Shown here: piece by piece, positions 23,753 to 34,168 of the stretch
How the letters are laid out: each line of letters starts with the position of its first letter
How positions within the stretch are numbered: the stretch's first letter is position 1
NCBI RefSeq assembly: GCF_004357985.1
Contig: NZ_SMTF01000003.1
Location: 124,001-188,000 of the forward strand
Reading direction: 5' to 3'
Length of the DNA: 64,000 bases
Origin: Luteimonas aestuarii
Lineage (GTDB): Bacteria > Pseudomonadota > Gammaproteobacteria > Xanthomonadales > Xanthomonadaceae
Notes under the pieces: model-generated
What the model was told of the DNA's origin: nothing
Databases searched by the model: none
What the model saw: the letters and a program-made list of their open reading frames with translations, nothing else
Position numbers and translations under genes: made by a program

Positions 23753-26105
23753 TGCCCTGCTGCTGACGGCGATGGCGGCAAGCGCACAGGCCCAAGCCGC
23801 CACCACGCCCGGCACCGGCCGCATCGATGTTGCCGCGGCGCGTATCGGTGCGCCCGTCCGCCTGTACCTGGAGGTGGTGCTGAACCAGATGCCGCAACCG
23901 CAACTGGTCCCGTTCGAGGCACGCGAGGGGCGGCTGCATGCCGATGCCGTCACGCTACGCGGCCTCGGCTTCCGGCTACCGGGGGCGGGCGACCACGACA
24001 CCGTGGCGCTGGACGCGATTCCCGGCACCCGGGTCCGCTACGACGCGGCGCGGCAGCGGGTCGAGATCGATGCGCCGCTGTCGCAGCTTGCGCTGGGCAC
24101 CACCGCGTTGGGGACGCACGGAGGCCACGCGCCGGTCGCGGCCCAGTCGGCGCCCGGTGTCCTGCTCAACTACGACCTGTACGCCAGCGACACCGGGACC
24201 GCAAGCAGCCTGACCGCGGCCTCGGAACTGCGCGTGTTCGGCCTGGGCCATGGCGTGCTGAGCAATACCGCGGTGGCCCGCGGCATCCGCGGCGACCGCG
24301 ATGGCGATGGCCGCGGCTGGCGTGGCGATTCGGTGCGGCTGGACACGCGCTGGGACCTGTCGTTTCCCGGCCCCGCGGTCACGCTGACCGTCGGCGATGC
24401 CTTCACCGGCTTCCTCGACTGGACCCGGCCGGTGCGCATCGGCGGTATCCAGCTCGGGCGCAACTATGCGCTGCAGCCGTATCGGGTTACCGCGCCGCTG
24501 CCCGGGTTCCTCGGCGAAGCGTCGGTGCCCTCCGACATCGAGCTCTACATCGATGGCATCCGCCAGTACAGCGGCAGCGCGCCGGCCGGTCCGTTCCAGG
24601 TGAACGCGGTACCCGGCATCACCGGCGCCGGCCTGGCGCGGGTGGTCGTCACCGACGCCTACGGCCGCGTGCGCACGCTGGAGTTCCCGTTCTATTCCAC
24701 CCAGCGGCTGCTCGCGCGTGGGCTGTCCGACTGGTCGGTGAGCCTGGGCGCGGTGCGCGAGGACTATGGCATCCGCTCGTTCTCGTACGCCGGAGATCCG
24801 GTCGCCAGCGGCAGTTTCCGTTACGGTGCCAGCGACCACTTCACCCTGGAAACGCATGCCGAGACCAGTGCCGGACTGGTCCATGCCGGCGTCGGCGGCG
24901 CCTGGCTGCTGGGAATGGCCGGCGTGCTCGGCGCGTCGCACGCGCGCAGCGCGCACGATGGCGCGCGCGGCTCGCAAAGTGCGCTGGGCTACGGCTGGAA
25001 CAACCATCGCTACAACCTGTCGCTGGACAGCCGCCGTACCCGCGGCGACTACCGCGACATCGCGTCGCTGCATGGCCCGCGCCCACCCACCCGCAACGAA
25101 CGCGTCGTGGCCGGCATCACCACCGGCGCCGCGGGCAATGTCAGCCTGAGCTACCTGCGGCTCGACCACGCCGACCCCGACATCGATCGCGCGCGTTACG
25201 CCGGGCTGTCCTGGAGCCGCAGCTTCGCCGGTCGCTGGTCGGCGCACTTCACCTACAACCGCAACCTGGACGACGCCGACGACCGCAGCCTGCACCTGGG
25301 CGTCCTGGTGCCGCTGGGCGACACGCGCCAGCTCGGCGCGTCCTGGCAACGCGACCGCGACCGCGACACCGCCATGCTCGACCTCGCACGGCCCATCCCC
25401 GGCGACGGCGGCTTCGGCTGGCGCGTTCAGGGCCGCGCCGGCGACCGCGACGATGGCGGCCTGGTCGAAGCCGGCTGGCTCGGCGACCACGCCCGCGTCG
25501 GCGCCGGCGTCATGCGCTTCGGCGACAGCCGCCACACCTATGCACAAGCCAGCGGCAGCCTGGTGCGGATGGGCGGCCACACGTTCGCCGCACGCAACGT
25601 CCACGACGCCTTCGCCGTGGTCTCCACCGATGGCCATGCCGGCGTCCCGGTCAAGCTGGAGAACCGCGTGGTCGGCCACACCGACGCACGCGGCATGCTG
25701 CTGGTCACACCGCTCAATGCTTGGCAGCGCAACAAGCTCTCGATCGACCCGATGGACCTGCCCGCAGACGTCCGCGTGGCCGAGGTCGACCAGTTGGCCA
25801 CGCCCCGCGACCGCGCCGGGGCGCGCGTGCGCTTCCAGGTCACGCCCGTGCGCGCCGCGGTACTGGTGCTGCACGACGAACACGGACAGCCGTTGCCAGT
25901 GGGCAGCCGCGTGCGCACGGCGGACGGCCGCGAAGCCGTCGTCGGTTACGAGGGCGAGGCGTACCTTGAAGGATTGCAGGCGCACAACCACATCCATGTC
26001 CGGCACACCGGGCGCGGTTGCGTCATCGCGTTCGACTATCCCGAAACGGCTGCCGCCGCCCTCCCGCGCATCGGCCCGTTGCGCTGCCTGGGGCCCCTGC
26101 CATGA
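23712..26105 (+). CDS. Outer membrane fimbrial usher (archaic type)
   Basis: 797 residues from the ATG at 23712, which lies inside the chaperone gene and starts a signal peptide (ALLLTAMAASAQAQA). The usher N-terminal domain has YLEVVLNQ and LRGLGFRLPG. The barrel includes GDAFTGFLDWTRPVRIGGIQLGRNY, the plug region LYIDGIRQYSG...GPFQVNAVPGITGAG and VVTDAYGR. The C-terminus holds GVPVKLENRVVG...GMLLVTPLNAWQRNKLSIDP and a terminal domain with GREAVVGYEGEAYLEG. This matches FimD/CsuD-like ushers. Its TGA overlaps the next ATG. Confidence 0.92.
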   Translation: MAKRSNARWSWTGNALLLTAMAASAQAQAATTPGTGRIDVAAARIGAPVRLYLEVVLNQMPQPQLVPFEAREGRLHADAVTLRGLGFRLPGAGDHDTVALDAIPGTRVRYDAARQRVEIDAPLSQLALGTTALGTHGGHAPVAAQSAPGVLLNYDLYASDTGTASSLTAASELRVFGLGHGVLSNTAVARGIRGDRDGDGRGWRGDSVRLDTRWDLSFPGPAVTLTVGDAFTGFLDWTRPVRIGGIQLGRNYALQPYRVTAPLPGFLGEASVPSDIELYIDGIRQYSGSAPAGPFQVNAVPGITGAGLARVVVTDAYGRVRTLEFPFYSTQRLLARGLSDWSVSLGAVREDYGIRSFSYAGDPVASGSFRYGASDHFTLETHAETSAGLVHAGVGGAWLLGMAGVLGASHARSAHDGARGSQSALGYGWNNHRYNLSLDSRRTRGDYRDIASLHGPRPPTRNERVVAGITTGAAGNVSLSYLRLDHADPDIDRARYAGLSWSRSFAGRWSAHFTYNRNLDDADDRSLHLGVLVPLGDTRQLGASWQRDRDRDTAMLDLARPIPGDGGFGWRVQGRAGDRDDGGLVEAGWLGDHARVGAGVMRFGDSRHTYAQASGSLVRMGGHTFAARNVHDAFAVVSTDGHAGVPVKLENRVVGHTDARGMLLVTPLNAWQRNKLSIDPMDLPADVRVAEVDQLATPRDRAGARVRFQVTPVRAAVLVLHDEHGQPLPVGSRVRTADGREAVVGYEGEAYLEGLQAHNHIHVRHTGRGCVIAFDYPETAAAALPRIGPLRCLGPLP

Positions 26106-27121
26106 GCCTCCACCGCAACCTCGCCGCCTCCCTCCTGGCGCTGGCCGCGCTGTATGGCATGGCCGGCGACGCCGACGCGGTCACCACCTGCACCGCCAGC
26201 ACCACGCCGTTGAGCTCCGGCACGGTCACCGGCGCCGCCAATGTCGATACCACCGCCCTCGTCACGGTCAACTGCACCACGACCGGCTTGTCCGCGCTGG
26301 CCACGGCGCGCGTCCGCATGTGCCTGAACATCGGCGCGGGCGTCAACGGCGCCGGCCAGACCAATCCGCGGCGCATGACCAACAGCTTCGGCGACGCCCT
26401 GCAGTTCCAGATCTTCCGCGATGCGGCCCGCACGCAGATCTGGGGCGACAGCAACATCGCCGCCACGCCAACACCGGTCTTGATCGACCTGCAGTACAGC
26501 GTTCCCTTGCTCGGGGGTAGCGGCAGCACCAGCACCACCCTCCATGCGCGCGTGCCGGCCCAGACCGGCCTGGCGGCAGGCAGCCACAGCAATCCGTTCA
26601 CCGGCACCCACACTCGCCTGCAGTATCGCTACGCCGAGTCCACCATCGGCACCCCGTCCTACCCGGCTTCCTGCACCTCCGGCGGCATCGGCGGCGGCGG
26701 CATCACTTTCCCCTTCACCGCCAGCGCCACCGTTCCCAACCACTGCACCATCTCCACCGCCACCAACCTGGCCTTCGGTGCCGTGCCCGGCCGTATCGAC
26801 GCCAACCAGGACCAGACCTCCACCCTGACCTTCACCTGCACCGGCCGTACGGCCTGGAACGTCGCCCTGAACAACGGCCAGAACGCCGTCGGCAACACCC
26901 GCCGCATGCGCCTGGGCAGCACCGCCAGCCACGTCACCTACGAGCTGTACCGCAACGCCGCCCGCACCCAGCGCTGGGGCGCGACCGTGGGCACCGATAC
27001 CGCTGCCGGCACCGGGGCGGGCAGCGCCCAGTCCCTGACCGTGTTCGGCCGCGTCCCGGCCACCCAGGTGGTCCCGGCCGGCACCTATGGCGACACCATC
27101 ACCGTCACCGTGACCTACTGA
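26102..27121 (+). CDS. Two-domain SCPU protein, probable pilus tip subunit
   Basis: 339 residues with a signal peptide (NLAASLLALAALYGMAGDADA). Two SCPU-type domains are visible: residues about 27-190 (TTCTASTTPLSSGTV...VTVNCTT...FQIFRDAARTQIWGD) and 200-339 (NHCTISTATNLAFGAVPG...YELYRNAARTQRWGA...YGDTITVTVTY). In Csu-like pili the last gene encodes a two-domain tip adhesin; position and size fit. The first domain would be the adhesin. It overlaps the usher stop by ATGA. Confidence 0.88.
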   Translation: MSLHRNLAASLLALAALYGMAGDADAVTTCTASTTPLSSGTVTGAANVDTTALVTVNCTTTGLSALATARVRMCLNIGAGVNGAGQTNPRRMTNSFGDALQFQIFRDAARTQIWGDSNIAATPTPVLIDLQYSVPLLGGSGSTSTTLHARVPAQTGLAAGSHSNPFTGTHTRLQYRYAESTIGTPSYPASCTSGGIGGGGITFPFTASATVPNHCTISTATNLAFGAVPGRIDANQDQTSTLTFTCTGRTAWNVALNNGQNAVGNTRRMRLGSTASHVTYELYRNAARTQRWGATVGTDTAAGTGAGSAQSLTVFGRVPATQVVPAGTYGDTITVTVTY

Positions 27122-27127
27122 CCCCGC

Positions 27128-27156
27128 TTGCCCGCAGGCAGGGCCGCGGCTAGAAT
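27128..27156 (+). promoter_or_regulatory. Promoter of rpsB-tsf with long leader
   Basis: TTGCCC (27128-27133) and TAGAAT (27151-27156) are 17 nt apart, giving a start near 27163 and a 240-nt untranslated leader before rpsB. Such a leader in gammaproteobacterial rpsB is the site of S2 feedback control. The -35 lies only 7 nt after the pilus operon stop. Confidence 0.65.
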
Positions 27157-27402
27157 GCGCGGTCCCTTCCGGCCCAAGGCTGGCCAGGGCGCCCACGCCG
27201 GGCGCAGCGTCCCAACGGACAGCAGGCGAATACACACCCGCTGCAACCACCCGTTCCGGGGTGTCCTTCCGCCGCAAGGCGAGGGATCTGGAAACGGCGG
27301 CAGCGGGGAGGCCCAACCCCGGAACCACGCGCCCTGCCCCGTGCAGGCGCACCGCCCATCCCTTTGCCGTGGCGGCCGGTTCCCTGTCAGGAGTAACAAG
27401 CA

Positions 27403-28257
<855 letters not shown>

Positions 28258-28269
28258 CGGCCGCGCAAC

Positions 28270-28317
28270 GCAACCGCGACACGCTGTCGCGGTTGCGAAT
28301 GCGGCCACGTGGCCGCA
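28270..28317 (+). promoter_or_regulatory. Tandem hairpins between rpsB and tsf
   Basis: GCAACCGCGACA-CGC-TGTCGCGGTTGC (28270-28296) is a 12-bp perfect stem. Four bases later TGCGGCCACGTGGCCGCA (28300-28317) is an 18-nt perfect palindrome. Neither has a T run, so they look like processing or partial-attenuation elements that set the S2:EF-Ts ratio, not full terminators. Confidence 0.55.
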
Positions 28318-28380
28318 CGTCAACAGCATGCATGTGGCGGGCACGCGCCCGCCGACCCCATTACGAATACGAGGTACCCG

Positions 28381-29250
<870 letters not shown>

Positions 29251-29275
29251 TCCACGCACCACCGTTGCAAGCAAG

Positions 29276-29303
29276 AAGGCCGCGGCGATCCCGCGGCCTT
29301 TTT
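29276..29303 (+). terminator. Rho-independent terminator after tsf
   Basis: AAGGCCGCGG (29276-29285) pairs with CCGCGGCCTT (29291-29300) around CGATC, followed by TTT with two further T in the stem end. It closes the rpsB-tsf transcript. Confidence 0.85.
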
Positions 29304-29359
29304 CATGGTGCTTCTTCCAAGTCCGGGGACGCAGGGGGCGCCTGCCGGGGCCGCGCCGA

Positions 29360-29537
29360 GTCGCGGCCCGATATCCGCTTGGGCAGCGCGGCCACGACAG
29401 GCACCCCTGGTTCTCCAGCGCGCCTGACGAAAGCCCGGAGCAATGACAACAACGTCGTTCCGCTTCTGACGAACCCGCGACGATCTCCGCAGCGCAGGTT
29501 CGATACCACCGCAACCAAGCGGATATCGGGCCGCGAC
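29360..29537. repeat. 178-bp element bounded by 23-bp inverted repeats
   Basis: The segment starts with GTCGCGGCCCGATATCCGCT (29360-29379, plus TGG) and ends with its exact 23-nt reverse complement at 29515-29537. The 132 bp between show no ORF with coding character. It resembles a non-autonomous mobile unit or dispersed repeat. The surrounding gap 29304-29804 holds no gene. Confidence 0.7.
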
Positions 29538-29804
29538 TTGCGGTGGCATCGGGCCTGCGCCACCGCGCGGCGGTGCCTTCTCCTCGATCGCGAGAAGAAT
29601 CTCGTTATGTCCGCCTTACGGGCTTGGATGAGCGGTACTCGACCCAAGGAAGATCAAGGCCAAAGGCCAAAGCGGGTCGATGTGCGGGAAGCGGGCGGCC
29701 AGATGCGCTCTGCCCAGACTGCGGAGCAACCCAGACGCCGCTTGCCACTGACGCCACTGCCCGCGTCGGCTAGAATCCTCGCGTTTGCCCGCCCGGAGCC
29801 TTCC

Positions 29805-30536
29805 ATGTCGCAACTCGCCTATCGCCGCGTCCTGTTGAAACTGTCCGGCGAGGCGTTGATGGGCGACGAGGATTACGGCATCGACCCGAAGGTCATCACC
29901 CGGCTGGCGCGGGAAGTGATCGAGGCGCAACAGGCCGGGGCCGAGGTGGGCGTGGTGATCGGCGGCGGCAACATCTTCCGCGGCGCGGGCCTGGCGGCCG
30001 GCGGCATGGACCGGGTGACCGGCGACCAGATGGGCATGCTGGCCACGGTCATCAACGCACTGGCGATGCAGGACGCACTGGAAAAGCTCGGCGCGCGGGT
30101 GCGCGTGATGAGCGCGATCAAGATCAACGACGTGTGCGAGGACTACATCCGCCGCCGCGCCATCCGCCACCTCGAGAAGGGCCGGATCGGCATCTTCGCC
30201 GCCGGCACCGGCAACCCGTTCTTCACCACCGACTCGGGCGCGGCGCTGCGCGCGATCGAGATCGGCGCCGACCTGCTGCTCAAGGCCACCAAGGTCGACG
30301 GCGTCTACGACAAGGACCCGAAGAAGCATGCCGATGCGGTGCGCTTCGACAGCCTGACCTACGACGACGTGATCAGCCGCGACCTCCAGGTCATGGACAC
30401 GGCCGCGTTCGCCCTGTGCCGCGACAGCGACCTGCCGCTGCGCATCTTCGACATGTCCCAGCCCGGCGTACTGCTGCGTATCCTCAAGGGCGAGGCGATC
30501 GGCACCCTGGTCCGCGGCCGCACGCCCGGCCACTGA
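29805..30536 (+). CDS. pyrH: UMP kinase
   Basis: 243 residues, hexameric bacterial type. It makes UDP from UMP. Key stretches are [62 protein letters not shown] and [15 protein letters not shown]. The ATG at 29805 is the family start. TAGAAT at 29771-29776 is a good -10; CTGACG 17 nt upstream is a weak -35. Confidence 0.98.
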   Translation: MSQLAYRRVLLKLSGEALMGDEDYGIDPKVITRLAREVIEAQQAGAEVGVVIGGGNIFRGAGLAAGGMDRVTGDQMGMLATVINALAMQDALEKLGARVRVMSAIKINDVCEDYIRRRAIRHLEKGRIGIFAAGTGNPFFTTDSGAALRAIEIGADLLLKATKVDGVYDKDPKKHADAVRFDSLTYDDVISRDLQVMDTAAFALCRDSDLPLRIFDMSQPGVLLRILKGEAIGTLVRGRTPGH

Positions 30537-30669
30537 GTCCCGCATCCCGAGCAGGCCAGTCCGGCGCCCTTCGCGCGCCTGCCGCCCGCCGTTGGCCTGT
30601 CGGCAATACCGCCAACCGGCCCACGCCCTATAATCCGACGGTTATACGCACAGGATCCCGGAGCCGCCG

Positions 30670-31227
30670 ATGCTCAACGACATCAAGAAAGACGCCCAGA
30701 CCCGCATGGCCAAGAGCATCGATGCCCTGCGCCACAACCTGGTCAAGATCCGCACCGGCCGCGCCTCCACCGGGCTGGTGGACACCATCCGCGTAAACGC
30801 CTACGGCAGCGACGTGCCGCTGTCGCAGGTGGCGGCGGTATCGGTGGCCGACGCACGCTCGCTGGTCATCAACCCGTGGGACAAGGGCATGGTGGGCGCG
30901 GTGGAGAAGGCGATCCTGGCGTCCGACCTGGGCCTGACTCCCAACACCGCCGGCACCACCATCCGCCTGAACCTGCCGGCGCTGACCGAAGAACGCCGCA
31001 AGGACCTGACCAAGGTCGTGCACGGGGAAGGCGAGGACGCGAAGGTCGCGATCCGCAATATCCGTCGCGATGCCAACCAGGCCGTCAAGGAATTGCTGAA
31101 GGACAAGCAGATCTCCGAGGACGACGTGCGCCGGGGCGAGGATGAGATCCAGAAGATCACCGACAAGGCGATCAAGGACGTCGACGAGGTGGTCAAGGCG
31201 AAGGAAACCGAGCTGATGGCGGTCTGA
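30670..31227 (+). CDS. frr: Ribosome recycling factor
   Basis: 185 residues, the exact RRF length. It splits post-termination ribosomes with EF-G. Visible are [92 protein letters not shown] at 30629-30634 is a consensus -10, so frr may have its own promoter besides pyrH read-through. Confidence 0.98.
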   Translation: MLNDIKKDAQTRMAKSIDALRHNLVKIRTGRASTGLVDTIRVNAYGSDVPLSQVAAVSVADARSLVINPWDKGMVGAVEKAILASDLGLTPNTAGTTIRLNLPALTEERRKDLTKVVHGEGEDAKVAIRNIRRDANQAVKELLKDKQISEDDVRRGEDEIQKITDKAIKDVDEVVKAKETELMAV

Positions 31228-31264
31228 GCGGCGCGGCTGCCTGCCCGCGCCCGCCACGGACGCC

Positions 31265-32035
31265 ATGTCGATCGTGACTCCACCGCCTGCGGTGCCCCGC
31301 CACCTCGCCATCATCATGGATGGCAACGGTCGCTGGGCGGCGCAGCGCAAGCGCCCGCGCATGATCGGGCACCGCGCCGGCGCGCGCGCGGTCAACACCT
31401 GCATCGATTTCTGCCTCGAGCGCGGCATCGCCGCGCTCACGTTGTTCGCGTTCTCCAGCGAGAACTGGGGGAGGCCGGAGGAAGAAGTCGGTGCACTGAT
31501 GAAGCTGTTCCTCAACGCGCTGGAGCGTGAGGTGGACGAACTGCACCGGCGCGGCGTGCGCGTGCGCTTCATCGGCGAGCGACAACGCTTCAGCGACGCC
31601 ATCCGCGCGCGAATGCAGCACGCCGAATCCCTGACCGCCGGCAACACCCGCCTGCATCTGGGTATCGCCGCGAGCTACGGTGGCCGGCAGGACATCGCGC
31701 ACGCCGCGCGCTCGCTGGCCGAAGACGTCGCGGCCGGCCGGTTGCGCCCGGAGGACATCGACGAGTCCGTGTTCGGCACGCGGGTGGCGCTGGCCGACCT
31801 GCCGCCGCCGGACCTGTTCATCCGCACCGGGGGCGACATCCGCATCAGCAACTTCCTGCTGTGGCAGCTTGCCTACACCGAGCTGTGGTTCACCGACATC
31901 CTGTGGCCTGAATTCGATGCTTCCGCGCTGCAGGCCGCGCTGCAGGCCTATGCCAGCCGCGAGCGCCGCTACGGCCTGACCAGCGCGCAACTTGCGCAGG
32001 GCGCCGCAGCCCTTTCCGAGGTATCCGCCCGATGA
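31265..32035 (+). CDS. uppS: Undecaprenyl diphosphate synthase
   Basis: 256 residues. It makes the C55 lipid carrier for peptidoglycan and O-antigen. The catalytic IIMDGNGRWA (Asp) is near residue 20, followed by RMIGHRAGARAV, LTLFAFSSENWGRP and the C-terminal DLFIRTGGDIRISNFLLWQLAYTELWFTD. It overlaps cdsA by ATGA. Confidence 0.98.
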   Translation: MSIVTPPPAVPRHLAIIMDGNGRWAAQRKRPRMIGHRAGARAVNTCIDFCLERGIAALTLFAFSSENWGRPEEEVGALMKLFLNALEREVDELHRRGVRVRFIGERQRFSDAIRARMQHAESLTAGNTRLHLGIAASYGGRQDIAHAARSLAEDVAAGRLRPEDIDESVFGTRVALADLPPPDLFIRTGGDIRISNFLLWQLAYTELWFTDILWPEFDASALQAALQAYASRERRYGLTSAQLAQGAAALSEVSAR

Positions 32036-32910
32036 CCCGCACCCGCGTCCTCACTGCGCTGATCATCGCGCCATTGGCCATTGCCGCGGTGCTGCTGCTG
32101 CCCACGCCGTGGATGGTGGCGGTGACGGCGGTGGTGTTCCTGATGGCGCTGTGGGAGTGGTTGCGCCTGGCCGGCATCGACGACTCCCTGTCGCGCGGCC
32201 TGCTGTTGCTGGCCAACCTGCTGGTGATGGCGGCGCTGGTGTGGGCTTCGCCCAACGACAGCGGTGGTTCACTGGTGCTGTTCAAGCTTGCCAGCGTGGC
32301 CGGCGTGGCGTGGTGGCTGGCCTCGATGCTGTGGTTGCGCCGCCCCACCTTCGGCACGGGCCACGATGCCCGCGACTGCATGCTCAAGCTGGCTGCCGGC
32401 ACGCTGGCGGTGGTGCCGGCATGGTGTGCGCTGGCGCTGATCCATGCCAGCGACAACGCGCCCAGCGCCATTGCCTGGGTGCCGCAGGGCCATGTCTGGC
32501 TGCTGCTGGCGCTGATGATCGTCTGGGCCGCGGACACCGGCGCTTACTTCGCCGGGCGACGCTTCGGCGGCAGGTTCTCCAAGGGACGCAAGCTGGCACC
32601 GGCCATCAGCCCCAACAAGACCATCGAAGGCATGGTGGGTGGATTGCTCGCCGGCGTGCTGGTGGCACTGTTGCTGGCACCCGTGGCCGGCGCCTCGCTG
32701 GTCGAGCTGCCGCTGGTGGCGCTGGTCGCCCTGCTGACCGCGGTGTTCTCGGTGTTCGGCGACCTGTTCGAGAGCCTGCTCAAGCGGCAGGCCGGCGTGA
32801 AGGATTCCGGCACCCTGCTGCCGGGCCACGGCGGCGTGCTCGACCGCATCGACGGGGTGCTGGCCGCGCTGCCGGTGTTCGCCGTCGGCAAGATCTGGCT
32901 CGGGTTCTAG
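32032..32910 (+). CDS. cdsA: Phosphatidate cytidylyltransferase
   Basis: 292 residues, polytopic inner-membrane enzyme with about eight hydrophobic segments starting VLTALIIAPLAIAAVLLL. It forms CDP-diacylglycerol. The conserved AISPNKTIEGMVGG and the signature SVFGDLFESLLKRQAGVKDSGTLLPGHGGVLDRIDG near the C-terminus identify it. Confidence 0.97.
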   Translation: MTRTRVLTALIIAPLAIAAVLLLPTPWMVAVTAVVFLMALWEWLRLAGIDDSLSRGLLLLANLLVMAALVWASPNDSGGSLVLFKLASVAGVAWWLASMLWLRRPTFGTGHDARDCMLKLAAGTLAVVPAWCALALIHASDNAPSAIAWVPQGHVWLLLALMIVWAADTGAYFAGRRFGGRFSKGRKLAPAISPNKTIEGMVGGLLAGVLVALLLAPVAGASLVELPLVALVALLTAVFSVFGDLFESLLKRQAGVKDSGTLLPGHGGVLDRIDGVLAALPVFAVGKIWLGF

Positions 32911-32973
32911 CATGCCGCCGTGCATGGTCCTTGCCCCGTGCCGTACCCGCCCCTCCCTGCGGGTGGGCGGTTG

Positions 32974-34146
32974 ATGCGCCACGTCGCCGTCCTGGGCGCG
33001 ACGGGGTCGATCGGGGCCTCCGCGCTTGACGTGATTGCCCGCCATCCCAATCGCCTGCGCGCATCGGTGCTGGCCGCGGGTAGCAACGTCGACGCCTTGC
33101 TGGCCCTGTGCGCCCGGCACCGTCCCGACCACGCCGTGGTGGCCGATGCCCGCAGCCACGCCGCCCTGCGCGACGGCCTGCAGGCGCTGGGCCTGGCCAC
33201 GAAGGCCCACGCCGGCGCGGAGGCACTGGATGCACTGGCCGCCGAAGGGGGCAGCGACACCGTGGTGGCGGCCATCGTGGGCGCCGCCGGGCTGGATTCC
33301 ACGCTGGCCGCCGCACGCGCGGGCAAGCGCCTGCTGCTGGCCAACAAGGAGTCCCTGGTGCTCGCCGGGGAGCTGCTGATGGCCGAAGCCGCACAGGCAG
33401 GCGCCGACATCGTGCCGATCGACAGCGAGCACAACGCCATCTTCCAGTGCCTGCACGGCGGCGGCGCGCATGGCGGCGTGCAGCGCATCGCCCTGACCGC
33501 ATCGGGCGGGCCGTTCCGCGGACGCACGCGCGCGGACCTTGCGCGGGTCACGCCGGAGCAGGCCGTGGCGCACCCGAAATGGTCGATGGGCCCGAAGATC
33601 TCGGTCGATTCGGCCACGCTGATGAACAAGGGGCTGGAGCTGATCGAAGCCCACCACCTGTTCGGACTGACGGGCGACCGCCTGGACGTGCTGGTGCATC
33701 CGCAAAGCCTGGTGCACGCGCTGGTGTCGTTCGTCGATGGCTCGATGCTGGCGCAGCTGGGCCTGCCCGACATGCGCACCGCGCTGGCGGTGGGGCTGGG
33801 CTGGCCGCAGCGGCTGGCCTCGGGCGTGGACGCGCTCGACCTGCTGGCGCAGGGACGGCTGGAGTTCGAGCCACCGGACCTGGACACGTTCCCGTGCCTG
33901 CGCCTGGCCCGCGAGGCCATGGACGCCGGCGGCACCGCGCCGGCGGTGCTCAATGCCGCCAATGAAGTCGCGGTTTCAGCCTTTCTTCAGGGCCGCATCG
34001 GTTTCCTGTCGGTCCCCGCACTGGTCGAACAGACGCTTGCGGCCCTTCCCTCCTGTCCCGCGGAGTCGCTGGCGATGCTGCGGGACGTCGACGCGCGTGC
34101 ACGGCGGCACGCGGAGTCGGCCATCGCCAGCGGTGCCTTCGCATGA
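32974..34146 (+). CDS. dxr: 1-deoxy-D-xylulose 5-phosphate reductoisomerase
   Basis: 390 residues. First committed step of the MEP isoprenoid pathway, feeding UppS and IspA in this window. NADPH-binding [19 protein letters not shown] at the N-terminus, [29 protein letters not shown], and the substrate loop TASGGPFRG and [31 protein letters not shown] are all intact. The ATG at 32974 starts the family sequence; the frame is open to 32920. Confidence 0.97.
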   Translation: MRHVAVLGATGSIGASALDVIARHPNRLRASVLAAGSNVDALLALCARHRPDHAVVADARSHAALRDGLQALGLATKAHAGAEALDALAAEGGSDTVVAAIVGAAGLDSTLAAARAGKRLLLANKESLVLAGELLMAEAAQAGADIVPIDSEHNAIFQCLHGGGAHGGVQRIALTASGGPFRGRTRADLARVTPEQAVAHPKWSMGPKISVDSATLMNKGLELIEAHHLFGLTGDRLDVLVHPQSLVHALVSFVDGSMLAQLGLPDMRTALAVGLGWPQRLASGVDALDLLAQGRLEFEPPDLDTFPCLRLAREAMDAGGTAPAVLNAANEVAVSAFLQGRIGFLSVPALVEQTLAALPSCPAESLAMLRDVDARARRHAESAIASGAFA

Positions 34147-34168
34147 ACCCTCGCCATGAGCCCCTGCA

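Noticed and set aside
29303-29647. A 114-codon minus-strand ORF between tsf and pyrH
   Set aside because: It is formed by the two inverted-repeat arms and their flanks, with Arg-rich translation and no ribosome-binding site.
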